6,340 bases of DNA. Origin: Hyphomicrobiales bacterium (GTDB lineage Bacteria > Pseudomonadota > Alphaproteobacteria > Rhizobiales > Xanthobacteraceae). How positions within the stretch are numbered: position 1 is the stretch's first letter; the number at the start of each line of letters is the position of its first letter. The stretch spans positions 1 through 6,340 of the forward strand of contig JAPLPC010000056.1 of the NCBI GenBank assembly GCA_026400425.1, written 5' to 3'. Both the position numbers and the translations under genes were made by a program. Shown piece by piece: positions 1-5,580 of this stretch. A model generated the notes under the pieces. The model was not told where the DNA came from. It did not search any database and worked only from the letters and a program-made list of their open reading frames with translations.

Positions 1-1
1 G

Positions 2-163
2 GCGGCGAATTTGGCCGAGCACTGCATCAAGAAAGTGGAAGTGCAGGAATATGCCGAGCTCGGCATGGAAGCGATCTGGAAGATCGAGGTCGAAGACTTC
101 CCGGCCTTCATCATCATCGACGACAAGGGCAATGACTTCTTCAAGGAGTTGAACCTGGGCTGA
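2..163 (+). CDS. Class I (Fe-S) fumarate hydratase, C-terminal end only (partial)
   Basis: The reading frame is open from base 2 and stops with TGA at 161-163, giving 53 residues that begin before the window. The peptide contains GMEAIWKIEVEDFPAF followed by a DDKGNDFF motif, which I recognise as the extreme C-terminus of class I fumarases of the E. coli FumA/FumB type. In this family the C-terminal (beta) domain works with an N-terminal [4Fe-4S] domain to interconvert fumarate and L-malate in the cytosolic TCA cycle. The Fe-S ligands are upstream of the window and cannot be checked. The protein ends at LNLG, without the Cys-containing tail I recall for the E. coli enzymes. Related class I hydro-lyases such as tartrate dehydratase are possible but fit the motif less well. 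The identity is from recalled family sequence, so I give no symbol. Confidence 0.82.
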   Translation, partial: AANLAEHCIKKVEVQEYAELGMEAIWKIEVEDFPAFIIIDDKGNDFFKELNLG

Positions 164-216
164 CGTCTCGCCGCGTCAGCCGCGCTTGACGGTTTGGGAG
201 AGCGCCCAGCCTTCCC

Positions 217-335
217 CCGTCATTGCGAGCGCCGCGAAGCAATCCAGTCCTGCACTCCGTCATTGCGAGCGCAGCGAAGCAATCCAGAAAGCCGGGAACT
301 GGATTGCCGCGTCGCTTCGCTCCTCGCAATGACGG
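217..335. repeat. Cluster of three interspersed palindromic repeat copies (two direct, one inverted)
   Basis: Copy 1 (217-247) and copy 2 (257-287) are 31-nt direct repeats with one mismatch, each running from ccgtcattgcgag to gcaatccag. Copy 3 (299-335) is the reverse complement of a 37-nt version that carries six extra bases in the middle. Copies 2 and 3 face each other across an 11-nt gap (288-298) and can fold into a long stem-loop. Intergenic elements of this sequence type are widespread in Bradyrhizobiaceae genomes. There is no coding potential beyond chance ORFs. The cluster may end or stabilise the fumarase transcript, but no T-run follows, so a classical terminator is not supported. 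Confidence 0.85.
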
Positions 336-405
336 AGAGGGGGGCGTTGCCTCCTGCGGTCACCGTCCCGCCTTGGCTTTCCGTAACCATTCCCCACAAC
401 GGAGG

Positions 406-434
406 TTGCAGCGCTCTTTCACTCTCGCTAGAAC
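406..434 (+). promoter_or_regulatory. Candidate sigma70-type promoter of rmuC
   Basis: TTGCAG (406-411) and TAGAAC (429-434) are separated by 17 nt and resemble weak -35 and -10 elements (3/6 and 4/6 matches). Transcription would start near 441, leaving a leader of about 12 nt before the ATG at 453. The -10 overlaps the candidate LexA box. This is a prediction from spacing and consensus only. Confidence 0.35.
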
Positions 435-445
435 AAAAAGAGTAC
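431..445 (+). promoter_or_regulatory. Candidate alphaproteobacterial LexA (SOS) box
   Basis: The sequence GAAC-AAAAAGA-GTAC matches the alphaproteobacterial LexA operator GAAC-N7-GAAC with one mismatch (T for A in the second half). The A-rich spacer is like those of known boxes in this group. It overlaps the proposed -10 and start point of rmuC and ends 7 nt before the start codon, where a repressor would block transcription. The second half is imperfect, so binding may be weak or absent. Confidence 0.45.
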
Positions 446-452
446 GCGAGAG

Positions 453-1973
453 ATGCCCGTGATCGACTTTGCCCTCTACATGCCCGAGGCCACGCTGGCT
501 CTGGCGGCCATTGCCGCGGTGTTCGCGATCGTGGGCGTGATCCTGCTGGCGCGGCGGCCGGTGCCGCTGCAGCGGATGGAGATGGCCGAGCTGCTGCGTG
601 ACGAGGGCGATGCCATCCGCTCCGCCGCCGACGGCCAGTTCGGCGCGCTCCGGCAGGAGCTGCTGCAGGCGATCAACCGGCAGCAGGGCGCCGTGACTGA
701 TATGATGCTGAAAATGTCCGACCGGCTGCTGCATCAGGTCGATCAATCCCGCGTCGCCCATGCGGACTCCGCGCGCCACCTGCGCGAAGAACTTGGCTCC
801 GGCTTCCAGCGCCTGCGTCAGGGTGTGTCCGATACGCTGGGCGAGATCAGCAACCACCAGAAAGAGCGGCTGGACGCCACCAAGCTGGCGATCGACGAAC
901 TGACGCGGACGCAAGGCGCGAGCGGCGAACAGTTGCGGCTGACCGTGGAAGGCCGGCTCGATCAATTGCGCAGCGAGAACGCGGCCGAGTTGGAGAAGGT
1001 CCGCATCACCGTCGACGAGAAGCTGCAGACCACGCTGGAAACCCGGCTCAACGAGAATTTCGGGCGCGTCGTCGAACAGCTCAACAAGGCCTATGAGGTG
1101 TTCGGCGAGATGCGCAATATCTCCGCCCATGTCGGCGATCTCAAGAATGTGCTCACCAATCCGAAGCTGCGCGGCACGTTCGGCGAAGTGCAGCTGGCGA
1201 TGTTGCTGCAGGATTTTCTGGCGCCGTCGCAATATGTGAAGGATGCGCAGGTCAAGCCGCATTCGGCCGAGCGCGTCGAATATGCGATCCGGCTGCCGAT
1301 GCTGGACGGCGAGGACATGCTGCTGCCGGTGGACGCAAAATTTCCGCGCGAGGATCACGAGCACATGCTCGAAGCGCTCGCCGACAACAATACAGAGATG
1401 GCCGCGCATTTCCGCAAGGCGCTGGAAAACCGCATCAAGGCCTTCGCCAAGGACATCGCCCGCAAATACATCAACCCGCCGCGCACCACCGAGCGCGCCA
1501 TTCTGTTTCTGCCGACCGAAAGCCTGTTTGCCGAGGTGCTGCGGATACCGGGCCTGTTCGATTACGTGCAGCGCGAATGCCATGTGATGCTGGCGGGGCC
1601 GACGACGTTCGCCGCCATCCTGCATGCGTTTCAGGTCAATCATCGCTCGATGGTGATCGCCGAACGCTCCGGCGACGTGTGGAAGATCCTCAGCGCCGTG
1701 CGTACCGAATTCAAGCGTTACAACGACACGGTCGGCAAGGTCGCGCGCCAGCTCAATACCGCTGCGGGATCGGTGGCCGAGCTCGACAAGCGCAGCCGCA
1801 TGATGGACCGCGCATTGCGCGATGTCGCCGTGATGCCCGACGACGGCCGCGCGGCCAAACTGCTGGGTCTCAACGAAGCGCTGCCGGATGACGGCGACGA
1901 CGATATGATCAGGGCCATCGGCGGAACCATGCAGGATACGCTCCTGGAAGAAGACGCGCCGGCGCTGGATTGA
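453..1973 (+). CDS. rmuC: DNA recombination protein RmuC
   Basis: This encodes 506 residues of the RmuC family, which limits inversions and recombination at short repeats and is predicted to have a nuclease-related fold. The N-terminus has one hydrophobic segment (about residues 13-32), probably a membrane anchor. A long heptad-rich helical region (about 40-215) follows, likely coiled coil. The conserved core comes next: NPKLRGTFGE (236-245), VDAKFP (293-298), PTESLF (354-359) and GPTTFAAILHAF (382-393), all hallmarks of the family. The C-terminus is acidic. Length is slightly above E. coli RmuC (about 475). The ATG at 453 keeps the whole hydrophobic segment. It lacks a good Shine-Dalgarno sequence (only purine-rich AAAAAGAG about 10 nt upstream), and an in-frame ATG at 480 is the alternative. 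A DUF429 gene starts 4 nt after the stop. The LexA-like box just upstream suggests damage-inducible expression. Confidence 0.95.
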   Translation: MPVIDFALYMPEATLALAAIAAVFAIVGVILLARRPVPLQRMEMAELLRDEGDAIRSAADGQFGALRQELLQAINRQQGAVTDMMLKMSDRLLHQVDQSRVAHADSARHLREELGSGFQRLRQGVSDTLGEISNHQKERLDATKLAIDELTRTQGASGEQLRLTVEGRLDQLRSENAAELEKVRITVDEKLQTTLETRLNENFGRVVEQLNKAYEVFGEMRNISAHVGDLKNVLTNPKLRGTFGEVQLAMLLQDFLAPSQYVKDAQVKPHSAERVEYAIRLPMLDGEDMLLPVDAKFPREDHEHMLEALADNNTEMAAHFRKALENRIKAFAKDIARKYINPPRTTERAILFLPTESLFAEVLRIPGLFDYVQRECHVMLAGPTTFAAILHAFQVNHRSMVIAERSGDVWKILSAVRTEFKRYNDTVGKVARQLNTAAGSVAELDKRSRMMDRALRDVAVMPDDGRAAKLLGLNEALPDDGDDDMIRAIGGTMQDTLLEEDAPALD

Positions 1974-1977
1974 CGCC

Positions 1978-2652
1978 ATGATCGCCATCGGTCTCGACGG
2001 TTGTCGCAATGGCTGGGTCGCCGTCACCATCGATGGCGATCGCCGCGACATTGCATTTCCAGCGAACATGTCCTGGCTCGCATCGCAGCGCTTCGATCGC
2101 GCCGCCATCGATATTCCCATCGGCATGACCGTCGACGGCGACCGGCTATGCGATCGTCTGGCGCGCGCAAAACTGTCGCCGCACGGATCTCGCGTGTTCT
2201 CCGGCGCGCGGCGCTGGTTGTGGGAGGAGTTTCGCGATTCCGCCTCTGCCAATGACGAGGCGCTGCGCCGCAGCCAGACCCGCGTGTCGCTGCAGCTCTG
2301 GCATATCGGCGCCAAGATCATGGAGGTCGATGCATTCGCGCGGAATCATCGCCATCTCGATCTGCGCGAGTCACATCCGGAACTCGTCTTCCTGCGCCTC
2401 AATGCCGGCACGCCGCTGCCGTCGAAACATACGGACGCGGGGCTTGCGCTAAGACGCCAGCTCCTGCTCGACAACGGCTTCACCGATCTGGATGCGTGGC
2501 TCTCCATCCAGCGTCGCCGCACCGGCGCCAAACGCGACGATGTCCTCGACGCCTGCGCCGTCGCACTTGCGGCACGCGATGCCGCCAGTAGTCTGCCCGA
2601 CGGTGATACGATTCGAGATGCCTGCGGATTGCCGATGCAGATCTGGTTCTGA
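1978..2652 (+). CDS. DUF429 family protein (predicted RNase H-fold nuclease)
   Basis: This encodes 224 residues with the signatures of the DUF429 family: GLDGCRNGWVAV at residues 5-16, AIDIPIG at 43-49, ESHPELVF from 131, KHTDAG at 150-155 and DDVLDA at 187-192. The family is predicted to adopt an RNase H-like fold. Here D7, D45, E131 and D187/D188 are plausible acidic metal-binding positions, but no substrate is established. No signal peptide or membrane segment is seen, so the protein should be cytosolic. The ATG is 4 nt after the rmuC stop, which suggests co-transcription and perhaps translational coupling, since no strong Shine-Dalgarno precedes it. Pairing with RmuC suggests a nucleic-acid role, but that is inference from position. 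The length is normal and the frame is intact. Confidence 0.85.
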   Translation: MIAIGLDGCRNGWVAVTIDGDRRDIAFPANMSWLASQRFDRAAIDIPIGMTVDGDRLCDRLARAKLSPHGSRVFSGARRWLWEEFRDSASANDEALRRSQTRVSLQLWHIGAKIMEVDAFARNHRHLDLRESHPELVFLRLNAGTPLPSKHTDAGLALRRQLLLDNGFTDLDAWLSIQRRRTGAKRDDVLDACAVALAARDAASSLPDGDTIRDACGLPMQIWF

Positions 2653-2775
2653 CTCGACAAAACGCGACTCAGGCGCGCAGCATTAGCAGTGCCTTAACTA
2701 CGATCCGCCGGACTCGATTCTGCCCGAACTCGCAAGCCTGTTCGTAAAAAAGAAAAGCGGTGACGAAGGCGCAGC
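2653..2775. other. Intergenic spacer before the small ORF
   Basis: This 123-nt gap has no convincing terminator. It contains an imperfect inverted repeat cgaac/gttcg (2725-2729 and 2740-2744, 10-nt loop) followed by an A-run, not a T-run. GAAGG at 2765-2769 is a plausible Shine-Dalgarno for the ATG at 2776. Confidence 0.5.
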
Positions 2776-2868
2776 ATGATCGATGCTTTGAGAATGAATG
2801 TGACCGTGGTGGCACTGCTGGCCGCAGCGAGTGCGATCAACGGCGTGATGTTCTATCACTATCTCTAG
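2776..2868 (+). CDS. Small single-pass membrane peptide (30 aa, hypothetical)
   Basis: ATG at 2776 opens a 30-codon frame ending with TAG at 2866-2868. The product starts MIDALRMN and continues with a hydrophobic stretch (VTVVALLAAASA, about residues 9-20). It ends GVMFYHYL, as expected for a very small membrane-inserted peptide. A Shine-Dalgarno-like GAAGG lies 6 nt upstream of the start; an in-frame ATG at 2794 (M7) is an alternative. The stop overlaps the stop of the convergent YciB-type gene within the tetranucleotide CTAG (2865-2868). I do not recognise a family. Support rests on the ribosome site, the hydrophobic composition and the tight fit to the neighbouring gene; a chance ORF of this size remains possible. 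Confidence 0.5.
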   Translation: MIDALRMNVTVVALLAAASAINGVMFYHYL

Positions 2869-3431
2869 AAACGCTGTGGCGCCGCCCCGGCGGCACGCAG
2901 GCGCCGCGCGACCAGCACGCGGAAGCTGACATACTGAATCGCAAAGGCTGCGATCTTGGCGCCGATCAGCACCACCGTCACATAGAACGTCCATAGTTTC
3001 ATGTCGCCGCTGAGCGCGACCCCGATGGTGCCGACGCCGAGCGCGAACATCAGGGCAGCCCATGCATAGCCGGCCACCGTCACATATTCCGGGATGGTCT
3101 CGCTGACGATCGGCGGCATATAGCGCAGCATCCAGCCTCGGCGCAGCATGATGGCCCCGATCGCGAAATGGCCGATGCTGGGTTTCGCCAGCACGAAGCG
3201 CGGATCGTTGGTGAGCAGCGTCGCGCCGCCGAGCACCACCACCAGCGCCAGGCTGGCATAGGTCATCAGATCGAGCTGCTCTCCCTTGATTCGTGCGCGG
3301 ATGAATTGCGCGGCGGCGCCGGCGATGGCCACGCAGGTGGCCAGCATGACATTGCCGGTGATCAGATAGAGCAGCAGGAAAAGGATGGTGGAGAAAAAAT
3401 CCTGGCCGAGCTTGGCGAACACATCTTTCAT
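2865..3431 (-). CDS. YciB/IspZ-type inner membrane septation protein
   Basis: This encodes 188 residues when started at the ATG at 3429-3431, where GGAG lies 6 nt upstream. An ATG 12 nt further upstream (3441-3443) would add four residues but lacks a ribosome site. The protein is very hydrophobic with about five or six membrane segments (roughly residues 11-44, 56-74, 84-97, 117-139 and 147-167). The stretch DLMTYASLALVVVLGGATLL (54-73) followed by a KPSIGHFAIGAIML segment is the YciB/IspZ (intracellular septation protein A) signature: basic/polar loop, GGATLL, then KP. YciB proteins act in the inner membrane in cell-envelope synthesis and division, but this copy may be a divergent paralog, so I leave the symbol blank. 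It lies 34 nt downstream of another membrane-protein gene and is probably in the same operon. Confidence 0.78.
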   Translation of the reverse strand: MKDVFAKLGQDFFSTILFLLLYLITGNVMLATCVAIAGAAAQFIRARIKGEQLDLMTYASLALVVVLGGATLLTNDPRFVLAKPSIGHFAIGAIMLRRGWMLRYMPPIVSETIPEYVTVAGYAWAALMFALGVGTIGVALSGDMKLWTFYVTVVLIGAKIAAFAIQYVSFRVLVARRLRAAGAAPQRF

Positions 3432-3465
3432 TGCGATCTCCATGTGGTGCGTGCCATCGGTGCGG

Positions 3466-4038
3466 TCAGGACTCTAGCGCCGGAATTTGCGCAGCGGCAT
3501 ATTTTGCGCGTCGATATTGTGGATACCATCGCGTGAAGTACAGCGCCGCGTTGCGGGCGGCGAAGGCGGTGGCGAAGCCGATCCACAGCGGCGATCCCGG
3601 GACGAACAGCACCAGCATGTCGGCCAGCAGCATCAGCACGAATGCGCATGTCCACGCCCATGTGATCACGTAATTGGCGGTGAGGAAGCCCGGCAGTTTC
3701 ATGGTTTCGGCATCGACGTGCTCGCGGGCATATTGCAACGTGAAGGGCGAGCGGATCAGGATTGACAGCAGCGCGATCGCCAGTACGCCGAGATCGACCA
3801 TCAGATGCAGCGCCGCATGGCTCCAACTGCCGTCGATCCAAGTGACATAGGCGCCGATGCCGGCGAACAACAGCGCTGATCCGGCCGTCAGCATCTTGAC
3901 CGACTGGCCGCGCGCGACGCCCCACACAACGATGCCGAGCGCCAGCGCGGCTGCACCGAACAGGCTGGTGGCGGCGGAGGCGATCATCATCAGGCCTGTA
4001 AAGGCGCCGAACGGGGCAAGGATGAGAAAGGTGGCCAT
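3466..4038 (-). CDS. Multi-pass membrane protein, unassigned family
   Basis: This encodes 190 residues with about six predicted membrane helices (roughly 4-22, 25-42, 48-66, 76-96, 119-146 and 150-170). A conserved-looking polar loop SPFTLQYAREHVDAETMKLP (97-116) separates the fourth and fifth segments, and the C-terminal tail is basic (FTRWYPQYRRAKY). I do not recognise a named family. The overall size and helix density resemble the YciB-type protein encoded just downstream, so distant relatedness is possible. It is the first gene of a two-gene minus-strand operon, diverges from a TetR-family gene, and is preceded by a perfect palindromic operator (4064-4082). Its expression is therefore likely to be under TetR-type repression. 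The ATG at 4036-4038 has only a weak Shine-Dalgarno (CGGA). Confidence 0.8.
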   Translation of the reverse strand: MATFLILAPFGAFTGLMMIASAATSLFGAAALALGIVVWGVARGQSVKMLTAGSALLFAGIGAYVTWIDGSWSHAALHLMVDLGVLAIALLSILIRSPFTLQYAREHVDAETMKLPGFLTANYVITWAWTCAFVLMLLADMLVLFVPGSPLWIGFATAFAARNAALYFTRWYPQYRRAKYAAAQIPALES

Positions 4039-4063
4039 GGCGCTGTCCGATCCGGTTGCTCAT

Positions 4064-4082
4064 ATCTTTACACTGTAAAGAT
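4064..4082. promoter_or_regulatory. Perfect 19-bp palindromic operator (site 1)
   Basis: ATCTTTACACTGTAAAGAT is a perfect inverted repeat of two 9-nt arms around a central C. It is typical in size and symmetry of a TetR-family dimer site. It lies where the predicted minus-strand promoter would start transcription of the membrane-protein operon. A second, imperfect copy is centred 54 bp away. Assigning it to the adjacent regulator follows the usual TetR arrangement and is inference. Confidence 0.8.
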
Positions 4083-4083
4083 G

Positions 4084-4112
4084 TGTTTAGGCGTGGTGCC
4101 GGCTCCCGTCAA
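4084..4112 (-). promoter_or_regulatory. Candidate promoter of the membrane-protein operon
   Basis: Read on the minus strand, TTGACG (4112-4107) and TAAACA (4089-4084) are separated by 17 nt. The -35 matches consensus at 5/6 positions; the -10 is weak (3/6). The start point would fall at or inside operator site 1, so a bound repressor would block initiation. This is a consensus-based prediction only. Confidence 0.4.
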
Positions 4113-4117
4113 GCGAA

Positions 4118-4136
4118 ATCTTTACACTGTCAAAAT
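4118..4136. promoter_or_regulatory. Imperfect second operator copy (site 2)
   Basis: ATCTTTACACTGTCAAAAT shares its first 13 bases exactly with site 1, but its right arm has two changes that break the symmetry. It overlaps the -35 of the candidate tetR promoter, as expected for an autoregulatory site. The mismatches predict weaker binding than site 1. Confidence 0.65.
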
Positions 4137-4148
4137 GCTTGCTATAAG
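4121..4148 (+). promoter_or_regulatory. Candidate promoter of the TetR gene
   Basis: TTTACA (4121-4126) and TATAAG (4143-4148) are separated by 16 nt. The predicted start point, 6 nt after the -10, is the A of the ATG at 4154. There is no Shine-Dalgarno sequence before that ATG, so the transcript may be leaderless. The -35 lies inside operator site 2. Confidence 0.5.
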
Positions 4149-4153
4149 CGGCC

Positions 4154-4876
4154 ATGGTCAAATCACACCGCTCCAAGCCCGTGCGCGCGTTGCCCCCCGC
4201 CCGCAGCAATCCGGCGACCGACAGGCCGGCCGCTGACAGGCCTGCCGCCAACAAGCCGCGCCACGCCAAAACGGCCGACAGCCCGGCCGCCGCCGCATCT
4301 CCCTATCATCACGGCGACTTGCGTGATGCCTTGCTGAAAGCCGCGCAGGTCGTGCTGGAGCGCGATGGATTGTCCGGCCTGACCTTGCGGGCGGTGGCGC
4401 GGGAAGCCGGCGAATGCGGAGACGGACTCTTGAGCGAACTCGCCGCCGTCGGCTTTCGCGGCTTCAATGCCAGTCTCTCGGCCGCCGGTACTCACGGCAT
4501 CACCATGCCCGAACGCTCGCTGGCCCGTGCCCGTGCCTATCTCGCTTATGCGCGCGCGCAGCCCGGCATGTATCAGCTGATGTTTCGCACCGAGCGGCTG
4601 GACATGAACAGGCCCGCGTTGAAGGAGGCCAGCAACACCTCCTTCGCAAGCCTCGCCCAGGTGGTCGGCATCGTCCATACCGGCGATGTCGCGACCGATG
4701 CCTTGTCGATGATGCAGGCGGCGCAGATCGCACGCACCTGGTCGCTGGCGCATGGTTTTACCATGCTCGTGCTGGCCGGGCGGCTGGACTACATGCTCGA
4801 TCGTCTGCCCGGCAAGCCGGATGCAGAAGTGCTGTTCGTGGAGATGCTGAAGATCAGCGTCACGCCTGCGCGATAG
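4154..4876 (+). CDS. TetR-family regulator with apparent loss of the recognition helix
   Basis: This encodes 240 residues. A Pro/Ala/Lys-rich extension (1-48), partly made of a 15-nt tandem duplication, precedes the TetR DNA-binding start SPYHHGDLRDALLKAA (49-64). Helix 2 is present (LTLRAVAREAG, to G86), but the expected turn and recognition helix (of the form VSxAAxxxHFxDK) are missing. After G86 come only E-C-G-D, then GLLSELAAVGFRGF (91-104), which is normal helix 4 sequence. About 10 residues (30 nt) are therefore absent in frame at about 4412-4423. The ligand-binding half looks complete, with ARAYLAYARAQPGMYQLMF and a WSLAHGFTML motif typical of the TetR WHG-type C-terminal domain. It diverges from a membrane-protein operon with palindromic operators between, the standard layout for a local repressor. 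Without helix 3, DNA binding should fail. I keep it as a CDS because the frame is open, but it may be functionally a pseudogene. Confidence 0.85.
   Translation: MVKSHRSKPVRALPPARSNPATDRPAADRPAANKPRHAKTADSPAAAASPYHHGDLRDALLKAAQVVLERDGLSGLTLRAVAREAGECGDGLLSELAAVGFRGFNASLSAAGTHGITMPERSLARARAYLAYARAQPGMYQLMFRTERLDMNRPALKEASNTSFASLAQVVGIVHTGDVATDALSMMQAAQIARTWSLAHGFTMLVLAGRLDYMLDRLPGKPDAEVLFVEMLKISVTPAR
4220..4249 (+). repeat. 15-nt tandem duplication in the TetR N-terminal extension
   Basis: Two adjacent 15-nt units (4220-4234 and 4235-4249), each beginning gacaggcc, differ at two positions and encode DRPAA-DRPAA. A more diverged NKPRH follows. The repeat keeps the frame and lengthens the disordered extension before the DNA-binding domain. 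Confidence 0.7.
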
Positions 4877-4918
4877 CGGACGGAAACTCTTTGTGGTGAT
4901 GTGCGTTGCCCGCTCATC

Positions 4919-5478
4919 ATGGCAAGCGCCGGCAAGACGTCCAAGCATCTCACACCAGCGAAGAAGGCCAAAGCCAAGGCGCGCGCCAAACGCGCTGGCC
5001 GGCCCTATCCCAATCTGGTGGACAATATGAGCGTCGCCAAATCGGCCAAGAAGAAGTCGACCAAGAAGGCGACCAAGAAAACGGTAAAGAAGACAACCAA
5101 GAAGACGGCGAGCAAACCAGCCAAGAAGACCAACAAGACAACGACCAAGAAAACGACCAACAAAACCGCTTCGAAGAAGTCCGCGCGCAAGACCGCGAAG
5201 AAAGCGTCCAGGAAGAAAGCTTCCAAAAAGAAGGCCGCCAAGAAAGTAGCCGTACCGAAAGCCGAGAAAGACCCCAAGGGCGGTCTCACAGCCAAGGGGC
5301 GAGAGGCGTTTGCAAAGCGCGACGGGGCGCATCTCAAGCCCGGCGTGACCAAGAAGACATCCGAGAGGCCCATGCCTGGGGCGAGCCGGTGCCGAAGACC
5401 GTCGCAGCGGCACGGAAAATTGCAGCGAAGGGCGAGCGCCTCCTTGACCGGTATCACAAGCTCAAGAAAGACGCCTGA
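4919..5478 (+). pseudogene. Histone-H1-like Lys-rich protein with DUF6321-like end, deleted and frameshifted
   Basis: From ATG 4919 (or 4901, six codons earlier; neither has a clear Shine-Dalgarno) the frame encodes KHLTPAKKAKAKARAKRAGR and a PYPNLVDNM segment (30-38). A Lys/Thr/Ala/Ser tail of KKxTKK-type repeats follows (about 40-110), resembling bacterial histone H1-like and AlgP-type DNA-binding proteins. KDPKGGLTAKGREAFAKRDG and AHLKPGVTKKTSE (to 149) then match the start of what I recall as the DUF6321 domain. The expected middle, about 40 residues, is absent. The domain end, HAWGEPVPKTVAAARKIAAK and ERLLDRYHKLKK, appears in another frame from about 5365 to a TGA at 5476-5478. A deletion not divisible by three at about 5360-5368 explains both facts. 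The original frame instead runs on to 5674 with an unrelated tail, overlapping the SET gene. The DNA-binding half could still be made. The domain name is from memory and needs a search. Confidence 0.72.
5042..5250 (+). repeat. Degenerate AAG-rich repeat tract (H1-like tail)
   Basis: The tract is dominated by aag/aaa lysine codons alternating with acc, acg, gcc and tcg, encoding short K-K-x-T-K-K and K-K-A-x-K units. Units are not exact copies, consistent with an old, drifting repeat of the kind found in H1-like proteins. Such tracts are prone to slippage and recombination. Confidence 0.7.
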
Positions 5479-5580
5479 CGCTGCGGTCATGCACAGGGGC
5501 AGTCAGTGGCCCGCTGGCATGGCCCACGGAATCGATCTAGAAGGTGTGATCATTCCTTCAGTCGTGCCAGTACCCGCCCC

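Noticed and set aside
217..287. CRISPR-like direct repeats
   Set aside because: There are only two direct copies with a 9-nt gap, plus an inverted copy. This is an interspersed palindromic element, not an array.
194..601. Open frames through the repeat cluster at the left end
   Set aside because: They are built from interspersed repeat sequence and run into the rmuC start in another frame; there is no ribosome site or domain.
360..2321. 653-codon open frame on the minus strand opposite rmuC and DUF429
   Set aside because: It is antisense to two genes with clear family motifs. Its translation is His/Arg/Gln-rich without recognisable domains, a common shadow in high-GC DNA.
2725..2750. Terminator after the DUF429 gene
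   Set aside because: The cgaac/gttcg inverted repeat has only 5-bp arms and is followed by A, not T. It is also not a LexA site, since the half sites are inverted.
4906..5365. Gln/Glu/Asp-rich frame across the Lys-rich tract
   Set aside because: It is the shifted reading of AAG-rich codons. Only its last part, from about 5365, is real, as the displaced end of the H1-like gene's C-terminal domain.
4163..5413. 416-codon minus-strand open frame opposite tetR and the H1-like gene
   Set aside because: Its Leu/Gly/Phe-rich part is the antisense of the AAG-rich Lys repeats, and no family features are seen.
5506..5580. GTG start for the SET gene, with an AGGGG upstream
   Set aside because: The added 25 residues (Arg/Ser/His-rich) do not resemble a SET N-terminus, and the family sequence starts at the ATG at 5581. 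I did not exclude it fully because the 5581 start has no Shine-Dalgarno.
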